DNA of 64,000 bases from Porphyrobacter sp. AAP82. Lineage in GTDB: Bacteria; Pseudomonadota; Alphaproteobacteria; Sphingomonadales; Sphingomonadaceae. The notes beneath the pieces were generated by a model that saw nothing but the letters and a program-made list of their open reading frames with translations, made no database searches and was not told where the DNA came from. The DNA lies in contig NZ_ANFX01000019.1 of assembly GCF_000331285.1 (NCBI RefSeq), positions 54,994-118,993 on the forward strand, written 5' to 3'. The position numbers were made by a program, and so were the translations under genes. Of the stretch, positions 42,808 to 61,023 are shown in pieces (position 1 is the first letter of the stretch; each line of letters begins with the position of its first letter).

Positions 42808-44040
42808 ATGAACAGCATCACCAGCCTTCTCTTTCCGCCGATCCGCTCCGGCAGCGCCGCCGCGCCCTCGGGAGCAGACGTGCGCCAGGAAATCGGCGAT
42901 ATGATCGAGGCGCTGCGCGCGCATCTCGACATGGATGTCGCCTTCGTCTCGCGCCAGGTCGGGGGCGCCCACCGCATCTTCACCCATGTCGCCGCGCGCG
43001 GGGTCGCGCCGCGCGCCTCGGGCGATCTGAACCCCAACGAGAACTCGCTGTGCTGGCTGGTGATCCAGGGCAAGCTGCCCGAGCGCGTCACCGACACCAG
43101 CCACTACGAGGCCGCCGCCTGCCTCCCGATCACCGACGCGATCAACGTGCGCGCCCATTTCAGCGTGCCGCTGCGCCGCCGGAACGGCGAGGTCCACGGC
43201 AGCCTGTGCTGCTTCAGCTACCGCCCCCGCCCCGACATCGCCGAGCGCGACATGCAGATGATCCGCTCGGTCGCGGCGATCGTCAGCGACCAGATCGAAA
43301 GCCGCATCGAACTCGAGGAGCGCGGCGAGAATGCTGCGGAGCAGATCGCCCGCCTGATCGTCGACGATGCGCTGACCATCATCCACCAGCCGATCTACGA
43401 TCTCACCGACTGGCACCTGATCGGCCATGAATGCCTGATGCGCCACAAGGCGAGCCCGGACATCTCGCCGCGCGAGCTGCTCGACCAGGCGCGCGCCGCC
43501 GGCCGGACGCTCGAGCTGGAGCTGCACATCGCCAGGAAGGCGCTTGCCACGCTCGATCCCGCGCACCCCGAACGCTTCATCGCCATCAACGTCTCGCCCG
43601 AAACCCTCGCCAGCCCCGCGCTCGGCCAGGTGATCCCCGAAGGCCTCGCCTCGCGGCTGGTGATCGAACTGAACGAACAGGATACCGCGCGCGATCATGA
43701 TGCGGTCAAGGCGGCGATAGAGGTGCTCAAGGAACGCGCCTGGGTGGCGGTGAGTTCGGAAGGGGTGGGGCTGTCCGGGCTTCAGGCGCTGGTCGATCTC
43801 GGCCCGGACATCGTCAAGATCGACCGCGAATTCCTCGCCGGGGTGGCCGCCGATGCCGCGCGCCGCACGCTGGTCAAGGCGCTGGTGCAGTTCGCGGCGG
43901 AAACCGGGGTGACGCTGATCGCGCTGGGGGTGGAGACGCGCGAGGACTTGCAGGCGCTGCGCGAGCTTGGCGTGCGCTTCGCGCAGGGCGATGTGCTGGG
44001 CAAGCCCGTGGCGCCCGGACGCGGCGCGCGGGTGTGGTGA
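42808..44040 (+). CDS. GAF-EAL protein with a degenerate EAL domain
   Basis: A 410-residue signalling protein. A GAF domain at about 20-165 (LDMDVAFVSRQVGG... to RPDIAERDMQMIRSV) may sense a small ligand. The EAL domain (about 190-405) keeps the first Glu (GHECLMR), the Asn of INVS, ELNE, and Lys in DIVKIDREFL and the Gln in FAQGD. The paired aspartates of DDFG are replaced by Ser-Glu in VSSEGVGLSG, and AEGVET reads ALGVET. Those changes remove metal ligands and the base used by active phosphodiesterases, so it is probably not catalytic and may bind c-di-GMP or partners instead. Confidence 0.85.
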   Translation: MNSITSLLFPPIRSGSAAAPSGADVRQEIGDMIEALRAHLDMDVAFVSRQVGGAHRIFTHVAARGVAPRASGDLNPNENSLCWLVIQGKLPERVTDTSHYEAAACLPITDAINVRAHFSVPLRRRNGEVHGSLCCFSYRPRPDIAERDMQMIRSVAAIVSDQIESRIELEERGENAAEQIARLIVDDALTIIHQPIYDLTDWHLIGHECLMRHKASPDISPRELLDQARAAGRTLELELHIARKALATLDPAHPERFIAINVSPETLASPALGQVIPEGLASRLVIELNEQDTARDHDAVKAAIEVLKERAWVAVSSEGVGLSGLQALVDLGPDIVKIDREFLAGVAADAARRTLVKALVQFAAETGVTLIALGVETREDLQALRELGVRFAQGDVLGKPVAPGRGARVW

Positions 44041-44188
44041 GGGGGCGCTCTGTCGCGCTGGTGTCACAGTGCAGGTGCGGCGGTCAGCGTCACGGCAGGC
44101 AACGCAAAGGCGAGCCTGCGTTGGCACGGTCGGGCGCGCCAATGAGGTCGCGATCAAAGGTCAAGAAAATAGATAGTTAACGAGAAAG

Positions 44189-44217
44189 ACCCCGGGGGAT
44201 CGCTCCGCCGGGGTTTT
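44189..44217. terminator. Intrinsic terminator after the GAF-EAL gene
   Basis: ACCCCGG (44189-44195) pairs with CCGGGGT (44208-44214), extended inside by GGA/TCC around a short loop, and is followed by TTTTCTT. It lies about 150 bases after the GAF-EAL stop on the plus strand. A second hairpin CGACTCCGG-CAAAG-CCGGAGTCG at 44237-44259 lies between it and the groEL stop and may end the minus-strand groESL transcript. Confidence 0.75.
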
Positions 44218-44337
44218 CTTGTGTTTTGCCTTGGGCCGACTCCGGCAAAGCCGGAGTCGTCAAACGGGGCGCGGGCGCCCCGCTGGCCGGCCTGCGGCGT
44301 GGACGGGTCAGCTTGCGCTGGCCCGCCCGCCTTAGGC

Positions 44338-45996
<1,659 letters not shown>

Positions 45997-46021
45997 TTAG
46001 AAAGTGATAAAAGGGAAGGGC

Positions 46022-46309
46022 TTAGCCCACGATCCCCATGATGTCGCTTTCCTTCATGATCAGCAGGTCTTCGCCGCCGATCTTGACCTCGGTGCCCGAC
46101 CACTTGCCGAACAGCACGCGGTCGCCGGCCTTGACGTCGAGCGCGATGCGGTTGCCGCTATCGTCGCGGTTGCCTTCGCCGACGGCGATGACTTCGCCTT
46201 CGCTGGGCTTTTCCTGGGCGCTGTCGGGGATGATGATGCCGCCGGCAGTCTTGGTGTCGGCTTCGATGCGACGGACCACCACGCGGTCGTGCAGCGGACG
46301 AAATGCCAT
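46022..46309 (-). CDS. groS: Co-chaperonin GroES
   Basis: The 10-kDa lid of the GroEL chaperonin, 95 residues. [11 protein letters not shown] at the start, the mobile-loop segment [18 protein letters not shown] and the closing SDIMGIVG are typical. ATG 46309 is chosen because GGAAAGG lies upstream and the family N terminus starts there. A CIRCE element lies 34 bases upstream. Confidence 0.98.
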   Translation of the reverse strand: MAFRPLHDRVVVRRIEADTKTAGGIIIPDSAQEKPSEGEVIAVGEGNRDDSGNRIALDVKAGDRVLFGKWSGTEVKIGGEDLLIMKESDIMGIVG

Positions 46310-46342
46310 GAGTATGACCTTTCCTGAATAGGTTGGGGTTGC

Positions 46343-46369
46343 TTGGCACTCCCCTCTCGAGAGTGCCAA
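46343..46369 (-). promoter_or_regulatory. CIRCE operator of groESL
   Basis: TTGGCACTC (46343-46351) and GAGTGCCAA (46361-46369) form a perfect inverted repeat with a nine-base spacer, the exact geometry of the CIRCE element bound by HrcA. It sits 34 bases before the groES start on the minus strand, within the expected 5' leader. A possible -35 box TTGATT lies at 46401-46406, with a weak -10 near 46378-46383. Confidence 0.93.
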
Positions 46370-46523
46370 CGCCGCCGCATTTGGTCGCGGGGGGCGGATG
46401 AATCAACCCCTCGGGCCGCAAAAAATTTCGCCTCCCCGCAATCCCGCGCGCGGCAGGGTGGTCAGCGGGCGAAGGCTCGGCTACCCCAAATGACATACCC
46501 GCTCCACGGAACCCCGCCGCGCA

Positions 46524-47417
46524 ATGCCCACCCCCAAGCTCACCCCGCTGATCATCAACCGCACCGACGACATCAATGTCGCCCACGAGGCGTGGGTCTG
46601 GCTGAAGGTCAACCTCGCCTTCCTGACCGGGGCGATCGCGGTGACGGTGATCGGAGTGCTGCTCGCCCGCCTGCTGTCGCGCTGGGCGGACCGTGCGCTT
46701 GCCCGTGCGACGCATATCGAGCCGACCGTCGCCAAGTTCCTCGGCAATGTGATCCGCTATGCCCTGTGGGTGGTGGTGGCGGTGACAGTGCTGACCCAGT
46801 TCGGGGTGCGCACGACCAGCATCATCGCGGCATTGGGCGGCCTCGCGCTTGCGGTCGGCCTCGCGCTCCAGGGCACGCTGTCGAACGTCGCGGCAGGGGT
46901 GATGATCCTCATCCAGCGCCCGTTCCGCGTCGGCGAATACATCACCGCAGGCACGGTAGCCGGCACGGTGCAGGGGATCGGCCTGTTCACCACCGAGCTG
47001 CTCCAGTTGGACGGGCTCTATGTCATGGTCCCCAACAACGAGCTGTGGAACAAGGCGGTCGTGAACCATTCGCGCATGCCGACCCGGCGCTTCGAGCTGG
47101 TGGTGACGATCGGCTACGAGGATGATCTGAAGGCCGCGCGCGATGCCATGCTGGCGCTCGCCACGGACGATCCGCGCACGCTCGATACCCCCGCACCGGT
47201 CGCCTTCATCGCGGCGCTTGCCGATGCGGGCGTGCGCGTGGGGGTGCGGGCGTGGTGCCAGGCGGGCGATCACCTCGCGCTGACCTGGGCGATGAACGAG
47301 GCCGTGAAGCTCAAGCTGGACGCGCTCGGCATCAGCCTCCACGCCGCCGCGGCGGCTACCCCGGCCCCGGCCCCGGCCCCGGCCCCGGCCCCTGCTCCCG
47401 CGCCCGCCGCGCGCTAG
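46524..47417 (+). CDS. mscS: MscS-family small-conductance mechanosensitive channel
   Basis: A 297-residue channel with three transmembrane helices. The pore helix is in SIIAALGGLALAVGLALQGTLSNVAAGVMI, the Gly/Ala-packed TM3 of MscS. The beta domain follows (RPFRVGEYITAG and YVMVPNNELW). It opens on hypo-osmotic shock to release solutes. The C terminus is a run of Ala-Pro dipeptides encoded by GGCCCC repeats (47359-47392), likely of variable length between strains. The stop overlaps the converging MATE gene by four bases. Confidence 0.92.
   Translation: MPTPKLTPLIINRTDDINVAHEAWVWLKVNLAFLTGAIAVTVIGVLLARLLSRWADRALARATHIEPTVAKFLGNVIRYALWVVVAVTVLTQFGVRTTSIIAALGGLALAVGLALQGTLSNVAAGVMILIQRPFRVGEYITAGTVAGTVQGIGLFTTELLQLDGLYVMVPNNELWNKAVVNHSRMPTRRFELVVTIGYEDDLKAARDAMLALATDDPRTLDTPAPVAFIAALADAGVRVGVRAWCQAGDHLALTWAMNEAVKLKLDALGISLHAAAAATPAPAPAPAPAPAPAPAAR
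47359..47392 (+). repeat. GGCCCC microsatellite in mscS
   Basis: Five consecutive GGCCCC units preceded by CCCC, encoding alternating Ala and Pro in the cytoplasmic C-terminal tail of MscS. Six-base units keep the reading frame when the number changes, so length variation would change only tail length. The tail continues into further Pro-Ala codons before the stop. Confidence 0.85.
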
Positions 47418-48808
47418 GCCGGCGCGTAGTCCGTCAGCCCCAGCCGGTCGCGCCGCGACCAGCGCCACAGCAAGAGCGTCGCGGCGAAGAACAGCCCGGC
47501 GGCAAGCCCGGTCCACACACCCGTGCCCTCGAGCGGGGTAAAGAAGCCGAGGCCGATCGCCAGCCCGAAGCCCGGCACCCAGTAGCTGAAGATCGCGATC
47601 CACATCGGCACGCGGGTGTCCTGAAGCCCGCGCAATGCCCCCGCGCCGACCGCCTGCACCCCGTCGGCCAGCTGGAAGATCGCCGCGAGCGTCAGGTATT
47701 GGACCGCAAAGCCGACCAGCGCGGCGTTGGCGGGGGCGTCAGGATCGACATAGACGCGCAGCAGCAGCGTCGGCTCCAGCATCATCGCCAGCGCGGTGGT
47801 GCACATGAAGCCGGTGCCGATGACGATCGCCACCCAGCCTGCCCGCCCGGCCGCGAGGCGGTCGCCCGCGCCGTGGTAGAAGCCGACCCGGATCGTCGCC
47901 GCCTGCGCCGTGCCGAAAGGGATCTGGAAGGCGAGCGCGGCAAGGTTCAATGCCAGCGTGTGCGCGGCCAGCTCGGTCTCGCCGAAGCGGCCCATCAAGA
48001 GCGCCGCGCCGCTGAACAGCCCCGCCTCGGCGAGCACGGTCAGCGCGATCGGCGTGCCGATCACCATGATCTCTTTAAGGCGCGTCCATTCGGGCCGCCA
48101 CCAGCGCCCGAAGATGCGGTAGCGGCGCAAGCTGCGGTCGCGCCCGATCACGAACACATAGGCGCCGAGCATCGCGAGCGCGGTGATGACGCTCGACAGC
48201 GCCGATCCCATGAGGCCCAAGGCGGGCAGCCCGAGATGCCCGAACACCAGCGCCCAGTTGCCGAGGATGTTGGTGCCCAGCGCCAGCAGGGTGATCGCGG
48301 TCGCATAGCCGGGCTTGCCCAGCGCGGCGACGAAGATGCGGAACACGCCGGCCAGGATCATCGGGATCATCGCAAAGGCGATCACGAACAGGAAATCGCC
48401 CGCGATCGCGGCGATGGCGGGCTCCTGGCCGCTCAGCACAAGCAGCGGCTCTCCGGCAAAGGCCACCCCCATGCCGACGAGGCCGAACAACACCGACACC
48501 CACATCCCCATGCGCACCGTGCGGCGGATATCGCGCACCGAATGCAGGCGGCGTCCGCGCTCGGCGGCGATCAGCGGGGCGCAGGCGCCGACAAGGCCGG
48601 TCATCGCCCACAAGGTGAGGCCGAAGATCGCGATCCCGAGGCTCGACGCGGCAAGCGGCGTGTCGCCGAGCCGGGCGATGAAGATCACGTCGACCGCGTG
48701 GATCAGCATCTGCAACAGGTTCGTCGCGGCAAGCGGCACCGCCAGCGCCAGCGTCGCGCGCAGTTCCTGCCCCCAGCCGGGCACCTCGAGAGAGTTCGCC
48801 TGTGTCAT
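47414..48808 (-). CDS. MATE-family multidrug efflux transporter
   Basis: A 464-residue, 12-helix exporter of the NorM-like MATE family. The first bundle includes NLLQMLIHAVDVIFIARLGDTPLAA, the typical repeat 1 signature, and the second bundle VLAEAGLFSGAALLMGRFGETELAAHTLALN is the corresponding repeat. It probably exports cationic compounds with Na+ or H+ influx. It converges with mscS, sharing the stop region. No promoter can be read with confidence in the 365-base gap upstream. Confidence 0.92.
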   Translation of the reverse strand: MTQANSLEVPGWGQELRATLALAVPLAATNLLQMLIHAVDVIFIARLGDTPLAASSLGIAIFGLTLWAMTGLVGACAPLIAAERGRRLHSVRDIRRTVRMGMWVSVLFGLVGMGVAFAGEPLLVLSGQEPAIAAIAGDFLFVIAFAMIPMILAGVFRIFVAALGKPGYATAITLLALGTNILGNWALVFGHLGLPALGLMGSALSSVITALAMLGAYVFVIGRDRSLRRYRIFGRWWRPEWTRLKEIMVIGTPIALTVLAEAGLFSGAALLMGRFGETELAAHTLALNLAALAFQIPFGTAQAATIRVGFYHGAGDRLAAGRAGWVAIVIGTGFMCTTALAMMLEPTLLLRVYVDPDAPANAALVGFAVQYLTLAAIFQLADGVQAVGAGALRGLQDTRVPMWIAIFSYWVPGFGLAIGLGFFTPLEGTGVWTGLAAGLFFAATLLLWRWSRRDRLGLTDYAPA

Positions 48809-49173
48809 GTCTTCGGTCGAATGGGCCCGCGGTCAGGCGAGCCGGCCGCGATAGGCGCGCGGGCGATTCGGGGAAAGGCAAAAGCGGCGGCGGGGGGGCA
48901 TTCATACTGTCCGGCTTCGGGGCGGTTGCGCGCGATGCAATTCGCGGGAGGGCGGCGATCCGGTGTGCCAGCGCCTGCAAGGCGCCCCCGTCAAGCCTGC
49001 TGGCCAGTGGCGCCTTGCCCGGGGATGCGGGCTCTGCCGTGCCGCGAAGGACAGCCTTTTGCCGGAGCCCTAGGCGGCAGGGAAAAGCGCCGCATGGGCC
49101 CAGCAAAAAGGGCGACGCCATCGCTGGCGCCGCCCCTTTTTTGCGGCGATCCGAAGGTCGCAGGCAAAAGAGC
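48809..49173. other. Intergenic region between the MATE gene and rplL
   Basis: About 365 bases without a convincing gene. It holds the rplL terminator (49105-49142) and a perfect 10-base inverted repeat GCAAGGCGCC (48977-48986)/GGCGCCTTGC (49009-49018) with a 22-base loop. The MATE gene promoter should lie nearer 48809-48950 but is not clear. Confidence 0.6.
49105..49142 (-). terminator. Intrinsic terminator of rplJL
   Basis: On the minus strand GGGCGGCGCCA (49125-49135) pairs with TGGCGTCGCCC (49110-49120) across a four-base loop, with one mismatch, and ends in five U (A at 49105-49109). The flanking T run (49137-49142) extends the stem base. It lies 32 bases after the rplL stop. Confidence 0.88.
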
Positions 49174-49545
49174 TTACTTGAGCTCGACGGTGCCGCCGGC
49201 TTCTTCGATCTTCTTCTTGATTTCTTCGGCTTCGGCCTTGTTGATGCCTTCCTTGACGGCCTTCGGCGCGCCTTCGACGAGCGCCTTGGCTTCGGTCAGG
49301 CCGAGGCCGGTGATGGCGCGGACTTCCTTGATGACCTGGATCTTCTTCCCGCCGTCGCCGGTCAGGATGACGTCGAATTCGGTCTGCTCTTCGACGGCTT
49401 CGGCAGCCGCAACCGGACCAGCGGCAACCGCGACAGCAGCAGCGGCGCTCACGCCCCATGCTTCTTCGAGGGCCTTGGCGAGTTCGGCAGCTTCGAGCAC
49501 GGTCAGCTGCGAGAGTTCTTCAACAAGCTTGGCAATATCGGCCAT
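49174..49545 (-). CDS. rplL: 50S ribosomal protein L7/L12
   Basis: A 123-residue stalk protein that recruits translation factors to the ribosome. An N-terminal dimer domain ([22 protein letters not shown]) is joined by an Ala-rich hinge (about 33-52) to the C-terminal domain with [21 protein letters not shown] and [18 protein letters not shown]. It follows rplJ with a 72-base gap and a strong terminator comes after. Unlike the common order, rpoB does not follow. Confidence 0.98.
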   Translation of the reverse strand: MADIAKLVEELSQLTVLEAAELAKALEEAWGVSAAAAVAVAAGPVAAAEAVEEQTEFDVILTGDGGKKIQVIKEVRAITGLGLTEAKALVEGAPKAVKEGINKAEAEEIKKKIEEAGGTVELK

Positions 49546-49617
49546 GATGGTTCTCTTTCAAATTGTGGCGGGGCAAATTCGCCCCAGCAGATTGTTTCGT
49601 CTGGCGAAAAACGTCTC

Positions 49618-50130
49618 TTAGGCTGCCTTGTCCGCGTAAGCGGCGAAAACACGGGCGACCTTGGCGGCGGGTGCGGTAACGACCTGGGCGATCTTCGTCG
49701 CAGGCGCGTTGACCAGACCGATGAGCTTGGCGCGCAGCTCGTCGAGGCTGGGCATCGAGGCAAGCGCCCGGATCCCGGCTTCATCGAGCACCACCGAACC
49801 CATCGACCCGCCGACGATTTCGAGCTTGTCGTTCGACTTGGCGAAATCGACAGCGGCCTTGGCAGCCGCGACCGGGTCCTTCGACCAGGCCAGCCCGACC
49901 GGGCCAGTGAGCATGTCACTGATCCCGACATAGTCGGTGTTTTCGAGGGCGAGATTGGCGAGACGGTTCTTCGCAACCTTGTAGGTGGCGCCAGCATCGC
50001 GCATCTTCCCGCGCAGGTCGGTGGACTGGGCCACCGTCATGCCGAGGTTGCGGGTGACGACCACCACGCTGACCTCGGAGAAGACCGCATTGAGCTGGGC
50101 AACCGCGTCGGCTTTCTGCGAACGATCCAT
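49618..50130 (-). CDS. rplJ: 50S ribosomal protein L10
   Basis: A 170-residue protein that anchors L7/L12 dimers to the ribosome. MDRSQKADAVAQLNAVFSE, TYKVAKNRLANLALE and the L12-binding C-terminal helix are typical. ATG 50130 is chosen because AAGGAG stands six bases upstream; a GTG 15 bases earlier is in frame but has no such site. In other bacteria the L10-L12 complex binds the rplJ leader and represses translation. The long upstream leader is consistent with that. Confidence 0.97.
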   Translation of the reverse strand: MDRSQKADAVAQLNAVFSEVSVVVVTRNLGMTVAQSTDLRGKMRDAGATYKVAKNRLANLALENTDYVGISDMLTGPVGLAWSKDPVAAAKAAVDFAKSNDKLEIVGGSMGSVVLDEAGIRALASMPSLDELRAKLIGLVNAPATKIAQVVTAPAAKVARVFAAYADKAA

Positions 50131-50540
50131 GCCATACTCCTTCACATTTGGCCGTCAGGGATGGTTCCCGGACGACCGGCTACGTTGTGTCCATGCGCAG
50201 GGCCGCGAAGGCTCCGTGCACGGGCGAGTCCGTCGAAAGGGAAGGAGGGTGTGCCCCATGCCGAGTATCGGCAGGCACGCTGCGCGGCGTCTGCGTTGTC
50301 GCAGGCCCCTCGCGAAAATCTCGTTTCCCCGTCTAGGCTGGAAATTAAGACCGGCATATTCCGGTCACCAACTGTCTCGGACGGATGATCCTCGGAAGGA
50401 TCGGGCGCGGCCAATAGCCTGCCATGCGGTCAAGTCAAGCGGATTGTCCCGCAGGGCGCCGGCCCCGAGGCCTGTGTCGAACCCTTAGGTGCGGCCTCAA
50501 GCCTTTGGTTGGTCGCGGCCTTGCTGTATAGGCCGCGCCC
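50131..50540. other. Divergent region between rplJ and psiE-like gene
   Basis: About 410 bases without a gene. A promoter for rplJ can be read at 50411-50438, leaving a leader of about 275 bases before rplJ, which probably contains the L10 binding structure. The psiE-like gene on the plus strand starts at 50541; TGTATAGG at 50524-50531 is a possible -10 box for it. Confidence 0.6.
50411..50438 (-). promoter_or_regulatory. Candidate rplJ promoter
   Basis: On the minus strand TTGACT (50438-50433) and TATTGG (50416-50411) are separated by 16 bases, resembling a sigma-70 promoter. It lies about 280 bases before the rplJ start, which fits a long autoregulatory leader. Confidence 0.55.
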
Positions 50541-50942
50541 ATGACCAGCCCCGAACCCGCCGAATCCCCCGCCGCTGCCGAGGCCAACCCGGCAGGCCGC
50601 GCGCTGCGCTTCATCGAACAGGGTCTGCTGATGGTCGCCGCGCTGATGACGCTGGGCGCGGCCGGGGCGGAGATGGCGGCGGTCTACCAGCGCGGCAGTA
50701 TCGTGCTGGCCGATATCCTGCTGATGTTCCTCTACACCGAAGTGATCGCGATGATCGCGGTGTTCTACACCGGCAAGGGGAGCTCCTTCGTCTTCCCGAT
50801 CTTCATTGCCATCACCGCGATCGCGCGGCTGATCGTGCTCCAGGGCAAGGACATGCAGGCCGAGAACGTGGTGTTCGAGGCCGGCGCGATCCTGCTGCTG
50901 GCTTTTGCCGCGCTGGTGATGGGGCGGGTGCGCTCGGACTAG
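50541..50942 (+). CDS. PsiE-family phosphate-starvation-inducible protein
   Basis: A 133-residue membrane protein with four helices and a short acidic N-terminal tail. ILLMFLYTEVIAMIAVFYTGKG and FVFPIFIAITAIARLIV match the PsiE family, first seen as phosphate-starvation-induced in E. coli; its function is unknown. It lies alone between rplJ (divergent) and the converging XRE operon. No Pho box is obvious upstream. Confidence 0.83.
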   Translation: MTSPEPAESPAAAEANPAGRALRFIEQGLLMVAALMTLGAAGAEMAAVYQRGSIVLADILLMFLYTEVIAMIAVFYTGKGSSFVFPIFIAITAIARLIVLQGKDMQAENVVFEAGAILLLAFAALVMGRVRSD

Positions 50943-50989
50943 CGACAAGGGCCGAGGCATTGCTGCCCCGGCCCCACTGTCGAAGAAGA

Positions 50990-51226
50990 TCAGTCCGCCC
51001 GGTAGCCGAGCAGATCGCCCGGCTGGCATTCCAGCTCGCGGCAGATCGCAGCGAGGGTGGAGAAGCGGATTGCCTTGGCCTTGCCGGTCTTGAGGATCGA
51101 GAGGTTGGCGAGGGTGAGGCCGACGCGGTCGGCCAGTTCGGTCAGCGTCATGCGGCGGGCGTAGAGCAGGTCGTCGAGCTTCACCATGATGCGGGCTCCT
51201 TCGAGATCGTCGTTGCTGGGGGGCAT
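50990..51226 (-). CDS. YozG-type helix-turn-helix regulator
   Basis: A 78-residue XRE/Cro-like regulator of the YozG group. VKLDDLLYARRMTLTELADRVGLTLANLSILKTGKAKAIRFSTL is an almost complete HTH domain, followed by AAICRELECQPGDLLGY. ATG 51226 overlaps the DUF2975 stop as ATGA; a second ATG at 51187 (MVKLDDLL) would give the shorter canonical form. It is probably the regulator of its own operon, with the palindrome at 51976-51994 as a likely target. Confidence 0.85.
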   Translation of the reverse strand: MPPSNDDLEGARIMVKLDDLLYARRMTLTELADRVGLTLANLSILKTGKAKAIRFSTLAAICRELECQPGDLLGYRAD

Positions 51227-51780
51227 CACACGGTCCCTTCGAGGTCTTCGCGCATCATCGCGCCGTGGCGGAACACGCGGGCAAGGATGAAGAGCAGGAT
51301 CACCATCAGGATGCCGCTGAGGTCGAAGCCGCTGCTGATCTCGATATGGGTGTCTTCGCCCAGATCGTCGGCCAGCTCGACCAGATCGAGCGCCAGCGGG
51401 ATCGCGGCCAGCACCAACAGCTGCACGCCGAGCATCAGCCATGCCATGAGGCTCAGCCTGTCGGCGTTGACCGGCACGAAAGGATCGCCTTCGCCCACGG
51501 TGTTGATGATCGCGCGCAGCCGCCCGAAGAACACGAACAGCGCGGCGATCATCGCAAACCCGATCAGCAGGATGCCGAGTACCGACAGCGTCGGAAAGAC
51601 GACATCGCGATAGTCCGGGTCGGCCAGCATCTCGGCCTGGATCGAACCGTGGAAGATCGCGATGGCACCGAAGGCGATGACGACGGCAGCAGCGCCGAGC
51701 GCCATGGCGGCCTGCATCAGGATGGTGATGACCTTGCCGGCAAGCAGCAGGAGGTCGGAGGATCGGTCGGGCTTGGGCAT
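51226..51780 (-). CDS. DUF2975 membrane protein
   Basis: A 184-residue membrane protein with four helices (about 12-35, 68-92, 108-130 and 150-172) matching DUF2975, found mostly next to YozG-type regulators. RLRAIINTVGEGDPFVPVNADRL between helices two and three is the family's best conserved loop. ATG 51780 is chosen because the region upstream belongs to a separate small gene. The function is unknown; it may sense a membrane signal for the regulator. Confidence 0.85.
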   Translation of the reverse strand: MPKPDRSSDLLLLAGKVITILMQAAMALGAAAVVIAFGAIAIFHGSIQAEMLADPDYRDVVFPTLSVLGILLIGFAMIAALFVFFGRLRAIINTVGEGDPFVPVNADRLSLMAWLMLGVQLLVLAAIPLALDLVELADDLGEDTHIEISSGFDLSGILMVILLFILARVFRHGAMMREDLEGTV

Positions 51781-51802
51781 GGGGCTGCTCCTCGTGCGGG
51801 GG

Positions 51803-51940
51803 TCAGGCGACTGCGGGCAGCGAGAGCGCCGCCGGAGTTTCGGCCTGCGCCGGGGGCACGGTGACGATCGCGCCGATCGAGCCGAGAGTGAGGACCATGG
51901 CGGCGCAGGCGGCAAGGGTGGTGTTGGCAAGGCGGGTCAT
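51803..51940 (-). CDS. Small secreted or membrane peptide (45 aa)
   Basis: A short gene on the minus strand encodes 45 residues: MTRLANTTLAACAAMVLTL, then GSIGAIVTVPPAQAETPAAL and a final SLPAVA. The N terminus looks like a signal peptide with an AQA cleavage site near residue 33, leaving about a dozen residues. AAGGAAG lies five to six bases before the ATG, which supports translation. It is the first gene of the DUF2975/YozG operon and comes straight after the palindromic operator. No homologue is known to me. Confidence 0.62.
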   Translation of the reverse strand: MTRLANTTLAACAAMVLTLGSIGAIVTVPPAQAETPAALSLPAVA

Positions 51941-51975
51941 ATCGTCTTCCTTTAGAGGGCACATCGTCAATCAAT

Positions 51976-51994
51976 AATATTGAAAAACAATATT
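51976..51994 (-). promoter_or_regulatory. Palindromic operator of the small-peptide/DUF2975/XRE operon
   Basis: AATATTG (51976-51982) and CAATATT (51988-51994) form a perfect inverted repeat around AAAAA, and partial symmetry reaches further out (TCAATA...TATTGA). It lies 36 bases before the 45-residue gene in an AT-rich island unlike the surroundings. TATTAT within it could be the -10 box. It is a likely binding site for the operon's HTH regulator or a related repressor. Confidence 0.65.
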
Positions 51995-52062
51995 GAGCTT
52001 GCCGTTTCCCGGTAAGGCCTCCGCAATGACGGCAATCCGGAACGCATCCCGCCGCACCTCCA

Positions 52063-52091
52063 TTGACACAGGCCGGGGCCGCTCCTACATC
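52063..52091 (+). promoter_or_regulatory. Candidate rpoB promoter
   Basis: TTGACA at 52063-52068 and TACATC at 52086-52091 are separated by exactly 17 bases. The match to sigma-70 -35 is perfect and the -10 is acceptable for an alphaproteobacterium. Transcription would start near 52098, giving an untranslated leader of roughly 240 bases before rpoB. Confidence 0.75.
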
Positions 52092-52337
52092 GCGCGCTCT
52101 TGCCCGCTTCGAGCAAGGCCGGTTCATGCGCGGGAATCGGCCTCAGGATGGAAGCGGCGCAAGGCCGGTCTCGCGACGCTTGAGTGAAAGGCTGCTGCCG
52201 ACACCGCTGGAAGGGCGGAGTTTGGCAAGCGGCTTTTGCGCGTTCCGATCGGCCGCCTTCTCGCGTGGAACGACAGCGATTTTTCCCGTCCGCGCGAACA
52301 TTCCCGCGCGGCCCAATTGAAGAGGCAAGACCCCTCC

Positions 52338-56528
<4,191 letters not shown>

Positions 56529-56597
56529 GGGCGCGGGGGCCTGAAGGCCCCCCGCCACCGCCGCACACGAATTTCATCCCCCTAAGGGAACACAGTC

Positions 56598-60899
<4,302 letters not shown>

Positions 60900-60929
60900 G
60901 CCTTCCGTCCAAACCCGTGCGGCACGAAT

Positions 60930-60969
60930 GGCCCCGCCCGAGCTTGCTCCGGCGGGGCTTTTCTTTTGC
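60930..60969 (+). terminator. Intrinsic terminator of rpoBC
   Basis: GCCCCGCC (60931-60938) pairs with GGCGGGGC (60951-60958) around a 12-base loop that contains a smaller GAGC-like pairing. TTTTCTTTT follows immediately. It lies about 30 bases after the rpoC stop. Confidence 0.9.
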
Positions 60970-61023
60970 GCTTGTCGCATGCTTACCCTGTGTTAGGCTT
61001 TGTGCCCTGAGGGAGGGTGCACC

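Larger units (their letters stand above)
51941..52337. other. Divergent region before rpoB
   Basis: About 397 bases without a convincing gene. It holds the palindromic operator at 51976-51994 for the minus-strand operon and a good sigma-70-type promoter for rpoB at 52063-52091. The rpoB leader would therefore be about 240 bases long, longer than needed for a ribosome binding site. Confidence 0.65.

Noticed and set aside
47359..47400. GGCCCC repeats considered as a CRISPR-like array
   Set aside because: Units are contiguous six-base repeats without spacers and lie inside a coding sequence.
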